Notes: generated by a model not told the origin, from the sequence alone. Positions 8,206 to 17,219 are shown, counted from the stretch's first letter. The stretch: 64,000 nucleotides of DNA from an uncultured Campylobacter sp. (GCA_945873855.1 CAMCEN010000002.1:62001-126000); one strand, 5' to 3'. A program made the numbers and translations.

Positions 8206-8888
8206 ACGCTATTATCTTAGCAGCAGGGCTTGGTAGCAGGTTAAAAGATATCACGCAAAAAACTCACAAAGCACTACTTAAGGTCTTTGATGAGCCAAAT
8301 ATCGAAAGGACAATTAAGTTTTTAAAAGAAATAAATGTGGATGAAATCTGCGTAGTGACTGGATATAAAGCAGAGGATTTTTTGTATTTAGAGAGTAAGT
8401 TTGGCGTAAAATTACTTTTTAATAAAAACTTTGCCACACAAAATAATCTAAGCTCCTTTTGTGTAGCATTAGAGTTTTTTGGTGATAGTTTTATCATAGA
8501 TGCTGATGTGGTAATGCTAGAAAATATCTTAAAACAAGAAAAAAACTCTACTTTATACACTACGATTAGAAACTCGCCCAAAAAAGAATGGATACTAAAA
8601 ACCAAAAATGGCTTTGCTAACAGCATTGAGATTGCTAGCAAAAAAGAACCATCTTTGCTTGGAATTTCGTATTTTAACAAAGATGACGCTCTTAAAATCA
8701 AAGAAAAAATAAGCACTCTAAAACAAGAATTCTTTAATAATAGGAAGCTTTATTATGACAATGTTATTGCTAGTATGTATGATAAAATACAAATAAAGCA
8801 AAGAATAATAAATAATTCGCTAGTATGCGAAATAGATGATTTGAATGATATAAAAGAATTAGAAGAAAAAATGACAAGGAAAATATAA
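8202..8888 (+). CDS. licC: LicC-like CTP:phosphocholine cytidylyltransferase
   Basis: A 228-residue nucleotidyltransferase that would make CDP-choline from phosphocholine and CTP. The N-terminal loop is AAGLGSRL (residues 7-14). Instead of the sugar-nucleotide enzymes' KP loop, it has K-T-H-K-A-L-L, close to the LicC form. NFATQNNLSSF and IIDADVVML follow, and the C-terminus carries EIDDLNDIKELE, typical of small LicC enzymes. Start and stop overlap both neighbours (ATGA with licB, TAATG with the next gene), so translation is probably coupled. It could be another small sugar-phosphate nucleotidyltransferase, but the operon favours LicC. Confidence 0.83.
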   Translation: MNAIILAAGLGSRLKDITQKTHKALLKVFDEPNIERTIKFLKEINVDEICVVTGYKAEDFLYLESKFGVKLLFNKNFATQNNLSSFCVALEFFGDSFIIDADVVMLENILKQEKNSTLYTTIRNSPKKEWILKTKNGFANSIEIASKKEPSLLGISYFNKDDALKIKEKISTLKQEFFNNRKLYYDNVIASMYDKIQIKQRIINNSLVCEIDDLNDIKELEEKMTRKI

Positions 8889-9742
8889 TGGCAAAAGTAG
8901 TGATTTTTGGCACAGGCGCAGCTGGTAGAGCTATATATAGAGCTATCAAAGACAAAGATGATATAGTAGCTTTCATAGATAATTCGCCTAGTAAAATAAA
9001 TACTTTTTACAAAGGAATAAAAATCATCGCTCCAGCAGAGCTAAAAAAGCTAAACTTTGATGCTGTGCTTATAGGTGGGGTGTGGGCTGATGAGATGAGT
9101 GCTCAGCTATTAAACTTAGGCATAAGCAAAGAAAAAATAAAACTAATAGATGATAAAGACATAAGCTACTCGGCTGATAATAGGGCTAAAACTACAAATT
9201 ACTATGTAAAAAGCTTAGTAGGAATTCTAGATGAACTAGGCTATGATTATTTTATAGATGGTTCAGGCTTGCTTAGTATTTTACGCAAAAGAGAATTAAG
9301 CGTAGTTAGCGATGTAGATATTATGCTTTTTGAGAATAAAAGTTTATCTAATTTAGCCAATATTCTACCCCAGGTTTTTCCTGAATTAAATATTGAAATT
9401 AGATATTGTCAAAAAGATTACGCTGCGAGAAAAAAAGGTGATATATTTAATATCATTATAAGTGATAATAGCGAAGAAAAGATGGTCTTAGATATAAATG
9501 CATATGATAAATATAAAAACTTCTATACCTTGCCTTATAATGAAAAATATTTTTATATCCCAAAAGAATTTTTAGATGAGTTAATCAGTCTTGATTATAA
9601 GGATTTTAAGCTAAAAGCTCCAAAACGATATGATGAGTATCTAAGTTTAGTGTATGGCAAAAACTACTTAGAAATTCCAAAGCAATTTTTGGCAAATGAC
9701 TATGGAAATTTGGTAGATTTTCAAACATTAAAAAAGCTATAA
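8888..9742 (+). CDS. licD: LicD-like phosphocholine transferase with N-terminal Rossmann domain
   Basis: Residues 1-95 form a nucleotide-binding Rossmann-like module (VVIFGTGAAGRA with GxGxxG at 8-13, then AFIDNSP), resembling the CoA-binding or PglD-type N-terminal domains of glycan enzymes. Residues 105-260 resemble the LicD nucleotidyltransferase fold: FIDGSGLLSILRKR, the metal pair D142-V-D144, and a C-terminal PKRYDEYLSLVYG typical of LicD. LicD proteins attach phosphocholine from CDP-choline to glycans. It is the last gene of the overlapping set. The fusion is unusual to me, and the acceptor sugar is unknown. AT-rich codon use here and in licA/licC hints at transfer. Confidence 0.75.
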   Translation: MAKVVIFGTGAAGRAIYRAIKDKDDIVAFIDNSPSKINTFYKGIKIIAPAELKKLNFDAVLIGGVWADEMSAQLLNLGISKEKIKLIDDKDISYSADNRAKTTNYYVKSLVGILDELGYDYFIDGSGLLSILRKRELSVVSDVDIMLFENKSLSNLANILPQVFPELNIEIRYCQKDYAARKKGDIFNIIISDNSEEKMVLDINAYDKYKNFYTLPYNEKYFYIPKEFLDELISLDYKDFKLKAPKRYDEYLSLVYGKNYLEIPKQFLANDYGNLVDFQTLKKL

Positions 9743-9776
9743 ATTGCTAAAATTTTATAAATTTATTCTAAACTTA

Positions 9777-9801
9777 CTTATTTTTTGCTAGAATTCAAGG
9801 C
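9777..9801 (+). promoter_or_regulatory. Putative dapB promoter (-10 TAGAAT in TGCTAGAATTC)
   Basis: The gap before dapB contains TTATTTTTTGCTAGAATTC. A T-rich stretch, TGC and TAGAAT (9789-9794) resemble the Campylobacter sigma70 pattern of an extended -10 with upstream periodic T. The AAAGGA ribosome site lies close to the ATG. This is inferred from pattern only. Confidence 0.45.
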
Positions 9802-9821
9802 TTTATTTTTAAAGGATAAAA

Positions 9822-10583
9822 ATGGTAAAAGTAGGAATTTTTGGCGCAAATGGTAAAATGGGGCGAGAGATAATCGCAAACTTAGAGGGCTCTGGGGCTG
9901 TTCTAGCAGGGGCTTATGAGCGTGACCCAGCAAGCATAGCTGATCTTAAAGATGCTGTAAAAACTAGCCTTAAAGAGCTTTTTAGCAGCTGCGATGTGGT
10001 GATTGATTTTAGCGTGGCTGCTGCTAGCTTGGAGCTAATAAACTATGCTAGAACAAACCCAAAACCACTAGTAATAGGCACCACAGGACTTGGGACACAG
10101 GGCGAAAATCTAATAAATCTAGCAAGTAATTCTATGCCGATTTTACAAGCTACAAATATGAGCCTTGGAGTAGCCGTGCTAAATAAGCTCTCAAAACTTG
10201 CTAGTAAAGCACTAGAAGACTTTGATATAGAAATCTGCGAAATGCACCACCGCCGCAAAGTAGATAGCCCAAGTGGCACTGCTCTAACCTTGGCTACAAG
10301 CGTGGCGCAAGCTAGAAATCTAGATCTAAATAAAGTGCGAGTTAGCGGCAGGGACGGACAAGTAGGTGCTAGAAGCAAAGATGAAATAGCCGTAATGAGC
10401 CTAAGGGGTGGAGATATCGTAGGTCGCCACACGGTGGGCTTTTATAATGATGGAGAGTTTATAGAGCTAAATCACACCGCTACAAGCCGTGCTACTTTTG
10501 CCAAAGGTGCTATAAAAGCAGCTATTTGGCTAGCCAATAAAGAGCCAAAGAGATATAGCATAGATGATTGTTTGGGACTATAA
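9822..10583 (+). CDS. dapB: 4-hydroxy-tetrahydrodipicolinate reductase
   Basis: This 253-residue enzyme reduces the dihydrodipicolinate precursor in lysine and meso-diaminopimelate synthesis, feeding peptidoglycan. It shows the NAD(P) fold [13 protein letters not shown] (residues 5-17), VIGTTGL, the catalytic region [16 protein letters not shown] with the two His and Lys, and GRHTVGF. Length is close to the family norm (about 255-270). An AAAGGATAAAA ribosome site precedes the ATG. The stop TAA lies 2 bp before the purF start, so the two are likely co-transcribed. Confidence 0.96.
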   Translation: MVKVGIFGANGKMGREIIANLEGSGAVLAGAYERDPASIADLKDAVKTSLKELFSSCDVVIDFSVAAASLELINYARTNPKPLVIGTTGLGTQGENLINLASNSMPILQATNMSLGVAVLNKLSKLASKALEDFDIEICEMHHRRKVDSPSGTALTLATSVAQARNLDLNKVRVSGRDGQVGARSKDEIAVMSLRGGDIVGRHTVGFYNDGEFIELNHTATSRATFAKGAIKAAIWLANKEPKRYSIDDCLGL

Positions 10584-10585
10584 AA

Positions 10586-11956
10586 ATGTGCGCAATAGTT
10601 GGAATCATAAATAGCGAACACGCAGCAAAATCAGCGTATTATGGACTTTTTGCTATGCAGCACAGAGGTCAAGAAGCAAGCGGTATAAGCGCAAATTTTG
10701 AGCATAAAATCAGCACCATAAAAGCAAAAGGGCTAGTAACAGAGGTTTTTAGCGAAGAAAAACTAAATATGCTAAAAGGCGCAATGGCAATAGGACATAA
10801 CCGCTACTCAACCGCTGGCAAAGAAAGTGGCAATGACGCCCAGCCAGTAGCTGCTAAGTATGCTTTGGGCGAGATTAGCATCGTTCATAATGGCAACCTT
10901 GTAAATAAAAAAGAAGTAAGAGAAAGCCTAGTAAAAAACGGCGCAATTTTTCAGAGCAATATGGATACTGAAAACATACTCCACCTAATCGCAAAAAGCC
11001 CAGCGCCAAAGCTAAAAGATAGAATAATAGAAGCCCTAAAAGAGATAAAAGGCGCATACTGCCTACTTATAATGAGCCGCAAAAAGGTCTTTGCTGTGCG
11101 TGATGCATACGGTGTGCGACCACTAAGCATAGGCAGGCTAAAAGATGGCGGATATATCGTAGCTAGTGAGACTTGTGCTTTTGATTTACTAGGAGCCAGC
11201 TTCGTGCGTGATGTAGAACCTGGCGAAATGATTATTTTTGAAGAGGGCAAAGACAGCTTTGAGAGCATAAAAATCTTTGAGAGTGAGCCTAGAATTTGTG
11301 CTTTTGAGTATATTTATTTTGCTAGACCAGATAGCGTGATAGAGGGAAAAAGCGTATATGAGATGAGAAAACGCCTTGGCTCAGCCCTAGCAAATAAAAG
11401 CTGTGAAAATACCTGTGATACTTGCGGCAACATAAAAGCAAAAGCCGATCTAGTAATACCTGTGCCTGACTCTGGCGTGCCAGCAGCACTTGGATATGCA
11501 CAGAGTGCGAATATTCCTTTTGAGATGGCAATAGTAAGGAATCACTATGTAGGCAGAACTTTTATAGAACCAACGCAAGAAATTCGCAATCTAAAAGTAA
11601 AACTAAAGCTAAATCCTATGAGCTCAGTTTTAGCAGGAAAAAGCATAGTAGTAATCGATGATAGCATAGTGCGTGGCACAACTAGCAAGCGCATAGTAGA
11701 GATGCTTCGTCACGCGGGTGCAAAAGAAATTCACATGAAAATCGCAGCCCCACAAATCCGCTATGCTGAGGTTTATGGTATAGATACACCAAACCGTGAT
11801 GAGCTAATAAGTGCTAAGAAAACTTGCGCTCAGATTTGCGAGTATATAGGCGCTGATAGTTTGGAATTCCTAAGCATTGATGAGCTCGTAAAAGCTCTTG
11901 GAGATAAGAGAAAATACTCTCTTGTTAGTTTTGATGGTAATTATTTCATAAAATAA
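10586..11956 (+). CDS. purF: Amidophosphoribosyltransferase PurF
   Basis: PurF makes phosphoribosylamine from PRPP and glutamine, the first committed purine step. I chose the ATG at 10586, not the upstream in-frame one at 10568, because it yields M-C-A-I-V-G-I: Cys2 becomes the N-terminal nucleophile after Met removal. The glutaminase domain covers about 1-230 (GHNRYSTAG, HNGNLVNK). The PRTase domain has the PRPP loop VVIDDSIVRGTTS near residue 355. CENTCDTCG near 280 and the two Cys near the C-terminus hint at Fe-S or metal ligands as in Bacillus-type PurF, but this is uncertain. Length is 456 residues. Confidence 0.96.
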   Translation: MCAIVGIINSEHAAKSAYYGLFAMQHRGQEASGISANFEHKISTIKAKGLVTEVFSEEKLNMLKGAMAIGHNRYSTAGKESGNDAQPVAAKYALGEISIVHNGNLVNKKEVRESLVKNGAIFQSNMDTENILHLIAKSPAPKLKDRIIEALKEIKGAYCLLIMSRKKVFAVRDAYGVRPLSIGRLKDGGYIVASETCAFDLLGASFVRDVEPGEMIIFEEGKDSFESIKIFESEPRICAFEYIYFARPDSVIEGKSVYEMRKRLGSALANKSCENTCDTCGNIKAKADLVIPVPDSGVPAALGYAQSANIPFEMAIVRNHYVGRTFIEPTQEIRNLKVKLKLNPMSSVLAGKSIVVIDDSIVRGTTSKRIVEMLRHAGAKEIHMKIAAPQIRYAEVYGIDTPNRDELISAKKTCAQICEYIGADSLEFLSIDELVKALGDKRKYSLVSFDGNYFIK

Positions 11957-11967
11957 AAGGATAAAAA

Positions 11968-12780
11968 ATGTTAAAAAAATTGTTTTTAGTTGCGCTATTT
12001 TTTGCGCTAAGTATGGCGAAAGAAACTGCTATAAAACCTGATCTAAAAATTGGCGACAATGAAATATATGTAATTTCATTGCTAGAAGCTAGCGTAGATC
12101 CTGATTTGCTGGTCCCAGAAAATAAAAGCGATGAACAGCTTATAGAGCAAACTTACTCAAAAGATACTGACCCAAGGCTATATAATGTCGTGCTAGTAAA
12201 AAATCCTGATTTTACCATGCTTATTGATACTGGACTTTCAAGCACGACTTCAAAGCTAAAAGCAGAGCTAAAAAAACGAGGTGTAAAACCTGATCAAATC
12301 ACGCAAGTAGCGGTCTCTCACGGACATCCTGACCACATCGGTGGGCTTGGAGAGACTGGGGCGACTTTTGCCAATGCTACTTTGCTCATAAACAAAGCTG
12401 AGTATGAATACTGGATGAAAAAAGGCGATGATAAGACCAAAAAACGCCTAAATATGTATAAAAAGCGCATGTTATTTTATATGAACGGAGAAAATCTAGT
12501 TACTAAAAATTCTAACATAAAGCCAATTTTTGTCCCAGGGCACACTCCTGGAATGACGATTTTTAACTTCAATGATGAGTTTTATGACATCGCTGATATG
12601 ATATATGCTTTTGATGTGCAAATCAAACGCCCAGAAATCGCTCACATCTATGATATAGACAAAAAATCAGCTGTGGCTGAACGCAAAAAAATCTTAGAAG
12701 TTTTTAAGAAAAACCCAGATATAAAGGTCATGGGCACACACTTTCCTTACAGCGAGCCTGAGCCACTAGAAGTGCCTTAA
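11968..12780 (+). CDS. Secreted metallo-beta-lactamase-fold hydrolase
   Basis: A 270-residue protein with a signal peptide (LKKLFLVALFFALSMA, about 1-17), so probably periplasmic. The metal motif H-x-H-x-D-H appears as SHGHPDHIGG near residue 115. Further ligands probably include FVPGHTPGM (His near 192) and a C-terminal MGTHFPY His. The fold covers lactonases, glyoxalase II-like and other hydrolases; the substrate is not evident, and close relation to true carbapenemases is not supported. It starts 11 bp after purF and may be read through from it. Confidence 0.82.
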   Translation: MLKKLFLVALFFALSMAKETAIKPDLKIGDNEIYVISLLEASVDPDLLVPENKSDEQLIEQTYSKDTDPRLYNVVLVKNPDFTMLIDTGLSSTTSKLKAELKKRGVKPDQITQVAVSHGHPDHIGGLGETGATFANATLLINKAEYEYWMKKGDDKTKKRLNMYKKRMLFYMNGENLVTKNSNIKPIFVPGHTPGMTIFNFNDEFYDIADMIYAFDVQIKRPEIAHIYDIDKKSAVAERKKILEVFKKNPDIKVMGTHFPYSEPEPLEVP

Positions 12781-12906
12781 AATAAACTCAAATCTAGAAT
12801 TCCTAGTATAAATTTCTTAGGAATTCTAGAATTCCCAGAATAAATTTAGAATTCCTAAAATAAATCTAGAATTCCTAGTATAAATTTCTTAGGAATTCTA
12901 GAATTC
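12781..12906. repeat. GAATTC-family repeat array
   Basis: A near-tandem run of TCTAGAATTCCTAGTATAAATTTCTTA-like units alternates with full palindromes; the spacer TATAAATTTCTTA recurs three times with small changes. It lies between two convergent genes. Confidence 0.85.
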
Positions 12907-13950
12907 CTAGTGGCTTTTTTCTAGTAAAATCTTTGCTACATTTGCGCTTGCGCCGTGGCTTAGATATTTTTTTAGCTTCAAGCAGCCATCAGCAAAGGCG
13001 CTAGTATCACAGTCTTTATACGCAGCTAAAAGCGCAGCCGCACTCACCTCATCTTGGATTAGCTCAGTGTGCAGCGCAGCTTGTCCAAGAAAATCAAAAA
13101 TAATATTTGCTAGCCCAATATGCTTTAATTTTCGCACAAAAAGCCTAGCCAAAAACACATCAATCGCCTTTGCCTTGTAGCACAGCACAAAAGGCGTGCC
13201 AATAAGCGCTGCTTGAAGCGTGGCTGTACCAGAACAAATAAAAGCAAAATCAGCTTGCGCCAAAAGAGAGTTTGCATCATAGCTTAGCTCAAAACCGCTA
13301 GTATCGCTGTAATACTCGCTTTCCTTGCCTTTTAGCTGCGCTGGGACAGCGATGATTTTTCTGCCCTCTAACTTACTAGCAAGCTCTCTAAAAACCGGCA
13401 TAAGCCGCCAAATCTCACTTCGCCTAGAACCTGGCAAAAAGGCAATTATTCCGCTTTTTTGCTTGCTTTTTTCTACCTTTATCTCATCTAAAAGTGGGTG
13501 TCCTACAAACTTACAGGGCGTTCCAAAATACTCACGCTCAAAGGGCAAAATGCTAAGTAGATTTTCGCAGTTTTGCGCTAAAATCTTAGCTCTATATTCT
13601 TTCCATGCCCAAACCTGTGGCAAGATGTAGTAGTTTACCTTTATATTTGCTTTTTTTAAAGCCTTAGCTAGTGGCATGTTGAAGGCTGGAGAGTCGATTA
13701 GCAGCACGGTATCGCAGTCTTTTGCAAGCTCTACCATTTTTTTTAAAGCCCTTTTTGCCTTAGCAATTAGCCCTAAAATCTCAACAAAGCCCATTGCGCT
13801 AAACTCGCTACTTTTGTGTAAAGCCCCACTATAACCCTCAAGCTCAAAAATACCGCAAAGCTCTATTTTTTCGTGCTTTTCTAGCTCTTTTATCACATGA
13901 GAGAGATGTAAGTTCGCAGAAGCCTCCAAGGCTGAGACTAGAATTTTCAT
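12907..13950 (-). CDS. lpxB: Lipid-A-disaccharide synthase LpxB
   Basis: A 347-residue GT19 glycosyltransferase that joins UDP-diacylglucosamine and lipid X into the lipid A disaccharide at the inner membrane. Visible family motifs are SALEASANLHLS at the N-terminus, GFVEILG, LIDSPAFNMPLAK, YYILPQVWAWKEYR, SILPFEREYF, FLPGSRRSEI and CSGTATLQAAL. Its stop-proximal end overlaps a repeat (CTAGAATTCCTAGTGG lies at the border). It is divergent from surE by about 45 bp. Confidence 0.96.
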   Translation of the reverse strand: MKILVSALEASANLHLSHVIKELEKHEKIELCGIFELEGYSGALHKSSEFSAMGFVEILGLIAKAKRALKKMVELAKDCDTVLLIDSPAFNMPLAKALKKANIKVNYYILPQVWAWKEYRAKILAQNCENLLSILPFEREYFGTPCKFVGHPLLDEIKVEKSKQKSGIIAFLPGSRRSEIWRLMPVFRELASKLEGRKIIAVPAQLKGKESEYYSDTSGFELSYDANSLLAQADFAFICSGTATLQAALIGTPFVLCYKAKAIDVFLARLFVRKLKHIGLANIIFDFLGQAALHTELIQDEVSAAALLAAYKDCDTSAFADGCLKLKKYLSHGASANVAKILLEKSH

Positions 13951-13994
13951 AGATTAACCTTTTTTTGATATTATACCACACAAAAAGGCAAGAA

Positions 13995-14783
13995 ATGAAA
14001 AATATCCTACTTACAAACGACGATGGCTACGACGCAAAGGGCATTAGAGCATTACACAAAGCACTAAAAGAGCGTTTTAAAGACGCAAACATCTGGCTAA
14101 TAGCACCGCATTTACAAAAATCAGCTTGTTCGCACTCTATTACATTACACCACCCTTTAAGGCTAAAAAAACATGAAAAAGATATTTATAGCCTACATGA
14201 TGGCACACCTAGTGATTGCGTGTATGTAGGGCTTTCAAAGCTTTTTGATGGCAAAATTGACCTAGTAATTAGCGGTGTAAATCACGGCGCAAACTTAGGT
14301 GAGGATATCAGCTACTCAGGGACTTGCGCTGGGGCTATGGAGGCAGTATTACGCGGAGTACCAGCACTTGCTAGTTCGCTGTATTACGAAAATGACAGCA
14401 TAGAAAAATACAGCTACGACCTAGCCTGTAAAATCACCTGTGATATAGCAGCAAGAATTCTAGATTTCCCCCCAAAGCTAGGAGAAAGAGAGTTTTTAAA
14501 CCTAAATATCCCAGCTTGTTCTAAGGCTGATTTTAAGGGGCTAAAAGTAGCCAAAACCGGCAAGCGAAACTATGATACCAAGCTTGATATACGCATTGAC
14601 CCAAGAGGTGGCGAGTATATCTGGCTAGGCGAGCCTGATGTGGTAGCCACGCTAGAAAATGGTGATTGCGACATCACTTTAATTACCAAAAACTTTGCCA
14701 CACTAAGTCCAATAAAGGTCGATATGTGCGCTCATGCTAGCCTTGATGAGCTAGGGCTTTGGGCAAGGGGGATAAATGAGTAA
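13995..14783 (+). CDS. surE: 5'-nucleotidase SurE
   Basis: SurE is a metal-dependent nucleoside monophosphatase. I place the start at ATG 13995, which gives MKNILLTNDDGYDAKG, the standard N-terminus with the D8-D9 metal ligands; the upstream in-frame ATG at 13965 would add ten unlikely residues. Other family motifs are APHLQKSACSHS, GTPSDCVYVG and SGVNHGANLGEDISYSGT. Length is 262 residues. The TAA overlaps the next gene's start by 8 bp. The codons for ARILDF (14454) include a repeat half-site. Confidence 0.95.
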   Translation: MKNILLTNDDGYDAKGIRALHKALKERFKDANIWLIAPHLQKSACSHSITLHHPLRLKKHEKDIYSLHDGTPSDCVYVGLSKLFDGKIDLVISGVNHGANLGEDISYSGTCAGAMEAVLRGVPALASSLYYENDSIEKYSYDLACKITCDIAARILDFPPKLGEREFLNLNIPACSKADFKGLKVAKTGKRNYDTKLDIRIDPRGGEYIWLGEPDVVATLENGDCDITLITKNFATLSPIKVDMCAHASLDELGLWARGINE

Positions 14784-15213
14784 AATTATATTTTTAGGCG
14801 CAGCTGGCTTTGTGGTGCTTATGCTTTTTGGGGCTTTTTTGACAGCTGTGATTTTGATGCTAAAAAATCTACTCGCAAAAGATGAAATAAATGTAATTAG
14901 CATGATTTTAAAGGGTCATAATGTAAGCATAGCAGACCTTAATCGCCATATGCTAAACAACACTCCATCAAAAGACGATCTAGGCATACTTAGCGGGTAT
15001 TTTGTAGGCAATTTTACAATACCAGCTAAAAACGCAGGCAAAATTCCAGCAAGCGCAAGAGAATATCTAGATTTTATCTCGCTTCATGCAGCCTCTGCTA
15101 ATAGCGATGCTAAGATTATTTCATCATTTAATAGAGACTTAAAAGCCAAAAATCCAGACTACTCAAGCGAAATAGATGAGATAGAAAGCAAAGGCATAAA
15201 AGCTAGAAAATAA
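14776..15213 (+). CDS. Membrane-anchored protein of unknown function
   Basis: I do not recognise this 145-residue protein. It begins with one strong transmembrane helix (IIFLGAAGFVVLMLFGAFLTAVILML, about 4-29) followed by a soluble, charged domain of about 115 residues with mixed helix and no cysteine. It overlaps surE by 8 bp and ends 9 bp before ispDF, so it sits in the same operon; its topology would put the soluble part on one side of the inner membrane. No function is proposed. Confidence 0.8.
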   Translation: MSKIIFLGAAGFVVLMLFGAFLTAVILMLKNLLAKDEINVISMILKGHNVSIADLNRHMLNNTPSKDDLGILSGYFVGNFTIPAKNAGKIPASAREYLDFISLHAASANSDAKIISSFNRDLKAKNPDYSSEIDEIESKGIKARK

Positions 15214-15222
15214 GGGGATAAA

Positions 15223-16368
15223 ATGAAAGATATAACGCTAATTATTTTAGGGGCTGGGGATAGCACTCGCTTTGGCTTAGCGCAAAAAAAGCAGTGGCTT
15301 AGAAGTGGTGATGATCCATTTTGGCTAGTTTTGGCTAGGCGTCTTGCTAGCTATGCTGATTTTGAAAAAATCATCATTGTAGGCAGCGAGACTGAAATAA
15401 AACACATGAAGCATTTTGCCCCAGAGTTTTGCTACGCAAAAGGAGGAGCTACAAGGCAAGAGAGCTTAAAAAATGCTCTAGCTCTTGTAGATACGCCCTT
15501 TGTGATGAGCACGGACGCTGCTAGGCTAGGAGTTAGCAGTGAGCTTGTAAATAGACTAATAAAAAGCAAAGAAAAGGCTGATTGTATCGTCCCTGTCTTA
15601 AAGTGCGCCGATAGCATAATATTTAATGGCTCTCATGCAAATAGAGACGAGCTGGGGCTTATTGGCACACCGCAACTCTCAAAAACCAAGCTTTTAAAAT
15701 CTGCGCTAGAAAAAGGCGAGTTTTATAACGATGATAGCGCAGCAATAGCTGCTGTGGGCGGCAAAATCGCTTCCCTGCAAGGCGATGAAAACGCCTTTAA
15801 ACTAACTTATCAAAAAGACCTTTTAAAACTTAAAAATCTTGGTTTTGCCCCTCCTGCTAGCAGGGTTTTTAGCGGGCATGGTTTTGATGTTCACCGCTTT
15901 AAAGAAGGCGATTTTGTTACGCTTTGTGGCGTTAAAATCGCTCACGATAAAGGCGTTTTAGCCCACAGTGATGGGGACGCGCCACTACATGCTTTGTGCG
16001 ATGCGCTTTTTGGCGCAGCAGCCCTTGGCGATATAGGCGAGTTTTTTCCTGATAATGATCCAAAGTTTAAAGGGGCTGATTCTACGGGGCTTTTGCGTGA
16101 GTGCGTAAGGGTGGTAAAAAGCTATGGATTTGAGATAATAAATGCCGATATAACCATACTTTGCGAAAAGCCAAAAATCACTCCACACAAAGAAGCAATG
16201 CGAAAAAATGTAGCAGAAGCCCTAGCACTAGCGCAAAATTTTGTAAATATCAAGGCTACAACAATGGAGAAAATGGGCTTTATCGGCACTGGCGAGGGCT
16301 TTGGTGCAATCGCCACTGCTAGCATTAGATATTTTGATTGGAGTAAGGGCGAGCCAAAATTATTCTAG
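15223..16368 (+). CDS. ispDF: Bifunctional IspD/IspF isoprenoid enzyme
   Basis: A 381-residue fusion of two MEP-pathway steps, standard in Campylobacter. The N-terminal domain (about 1-210) is MEP cytidylyltransferase: LGAGDSTRFGLAQKKQWL and an AKGGATRQES segment. The C-terminal domain (about 222-381) is the cyclodiphosphate synthase: GHGFDVHRF with the D-x-H zinc pair, AHSDGDAPLHALCDALFGAAALGDIG, and ATTMEKMGFIGTGEGFGAIA. The intervening IspE is not in the window. dxr for the preceding step lies at 20.4 kb. Confidence 0.96.
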   Translation: MKDITLIILGAGDSTRFGLAQKKQWLRSGDDPFWLVLARRLASYADFEKIIIVGSETEIKHMKHFAPEFCYAKGGATRQESLKNALALVDTPFVMSTDAARLGVSSELVNRLIKSKEKADCIVPVLKCADSIIFNGSHANRDELGLIGTPQLSKTKLLKSALEKGEFYNDDSAAIAAVGGKIASLQGDENAFKLTYQKDLLKLKNLGFAPPASRVFSGHGFDVHRFKEGDFVTLCGVKIAHDKGVLAHSDGDAPLHALCDALFGAAALGDIGEFFPDNDPKFKGADSTGLLRECVRVVKSYGFEIINADITILCEKPKITPHKEAMRKNVAEALALAQNFVNIKATTMEKMGFIGTGEGFGAIATASIRYFDWSKGEPKLF

Positions 16369-16425
16369 GAATTCTAGAATTCCTAGTGTTTTATTAGCGT
16401 TTTATCTAGGAATTCTAGATTTTTT
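16366..16425. repeat. GAATTC-family repeat cluster
   Basis: Palindromes flank a short TGTTTTATTAGCGTTTTATC spacer downstream of ispDF; the rest of the gap to 16485 is AT-rich leader. Confidence 0.8.
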
Positions 16426-16485
16426 AACCAAAAATTTAGAAATTTCTGCTAAATTCATAGCCCTAAAAAAATCAAAGGAGTAAAA

Positions 16486-17208
16486 ATGAGTCTATACAAT
16501 AGAAATATGCCTCAAAATAACTATGAGAGCAGCGCATTTGGTGGTGCTTTTGAACAAAGCGCACAAAGAGAGGCAACAAGCGCAAGAGCTACATTTGTAA
16601 AACAAACTTACCAACTACTAGCTGCTAGCTTGTTAGCTGCCACAGCTGGTGCGTATATCGGCACAAATAGCGCATCTTTGCTAAGCGGTGGGGCTTATTG
16701 GATAGCAGTTATTGCTGAGTTTGCTTGTCTTTTTGGGCTTATGTATGCTAGAAAAAACGCAAAATTAGCTTTAATCTTACTTTTTGCTTTTACCTTCATT
16801 AGCGGACTTGTTCTTGGTCCTACGCTTGCTCGCTATATCGGTGCAGGTATGGGAAATGTTATCACACAAGCCTTTTTGATGACAACAGTGGCCTTTGGTG
16901 GACTTAGTGTATTTGCTATGAATACCAAGCGTGATTTTAGCGCAATGGGCAAGTTTTTATTTATCGCTTTAATCGTAATTGTAGTAGCATCACTAATTAA
17001 TATTTTCGTAGGCAGTTCTATGCTTAGCCTTGCTGTTTCTGGTGCAGGCGCTTTGATTTTTAGCGGTTATATCCTATATGATACTCAAAACATCATTCGT
17101 GGCGCATATGATAGCCCTGTGCTAGCAGCAGTTTCGCTATATCTTGATATACTAAATCTATTTATATCGCTACTTCACATTCTAGGCGCACTAAATAACA
17201 ATAAATAA
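16486..17208 (+). CDS. Bax inhibitor-1 / YccA-like membrane protein
   Basis: A 240-residue inner-membrane protein with a soluble N-terminal 40 residues and seven hydrophobic helices. The BI-1 family C-terminal helix signature GYILYDTQNIIRG is clear near residue 195. Members bind or modulate FtsH or leak calcium; the role here is unknown. It stands upstream of secG, frr and pyrE in the order I recall for C. jejuni (Cj0236c to Cj0233c). An AAAGGAG ribosome site precedes the ATG. Confidence 0.9.
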   Translation: MSLYNRNMPQNNYESSAFGGAFEQSAQREATSARATFVKQTYQLLAASLLAATAGAYIGTNSASLLSGGAYWIAVIAEFACLFGLMYARKNAKLALILLFAFTFISGLVLGPTLARYIGAGMGNVITQAFLMTTVAFGGLSVFAMNTKRDFSAMGKFLFIALIVIVVASLINIFVGSSMLSLAVSGAGALIFSGYILYDTQNIIRGAYDSPVLAAVSLYLDILNLFISLLHILGALNNNK

Positions 17209-17219
17209 AAGGTTTTGCC

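Noticed and set aside
11968-12780. Second beta-lactamase (class B)
   Set aside because: It has the metallo-beta-lactamase fold motif, but the general hydrolase family is far larger and nothing points to beta-lactam activity.
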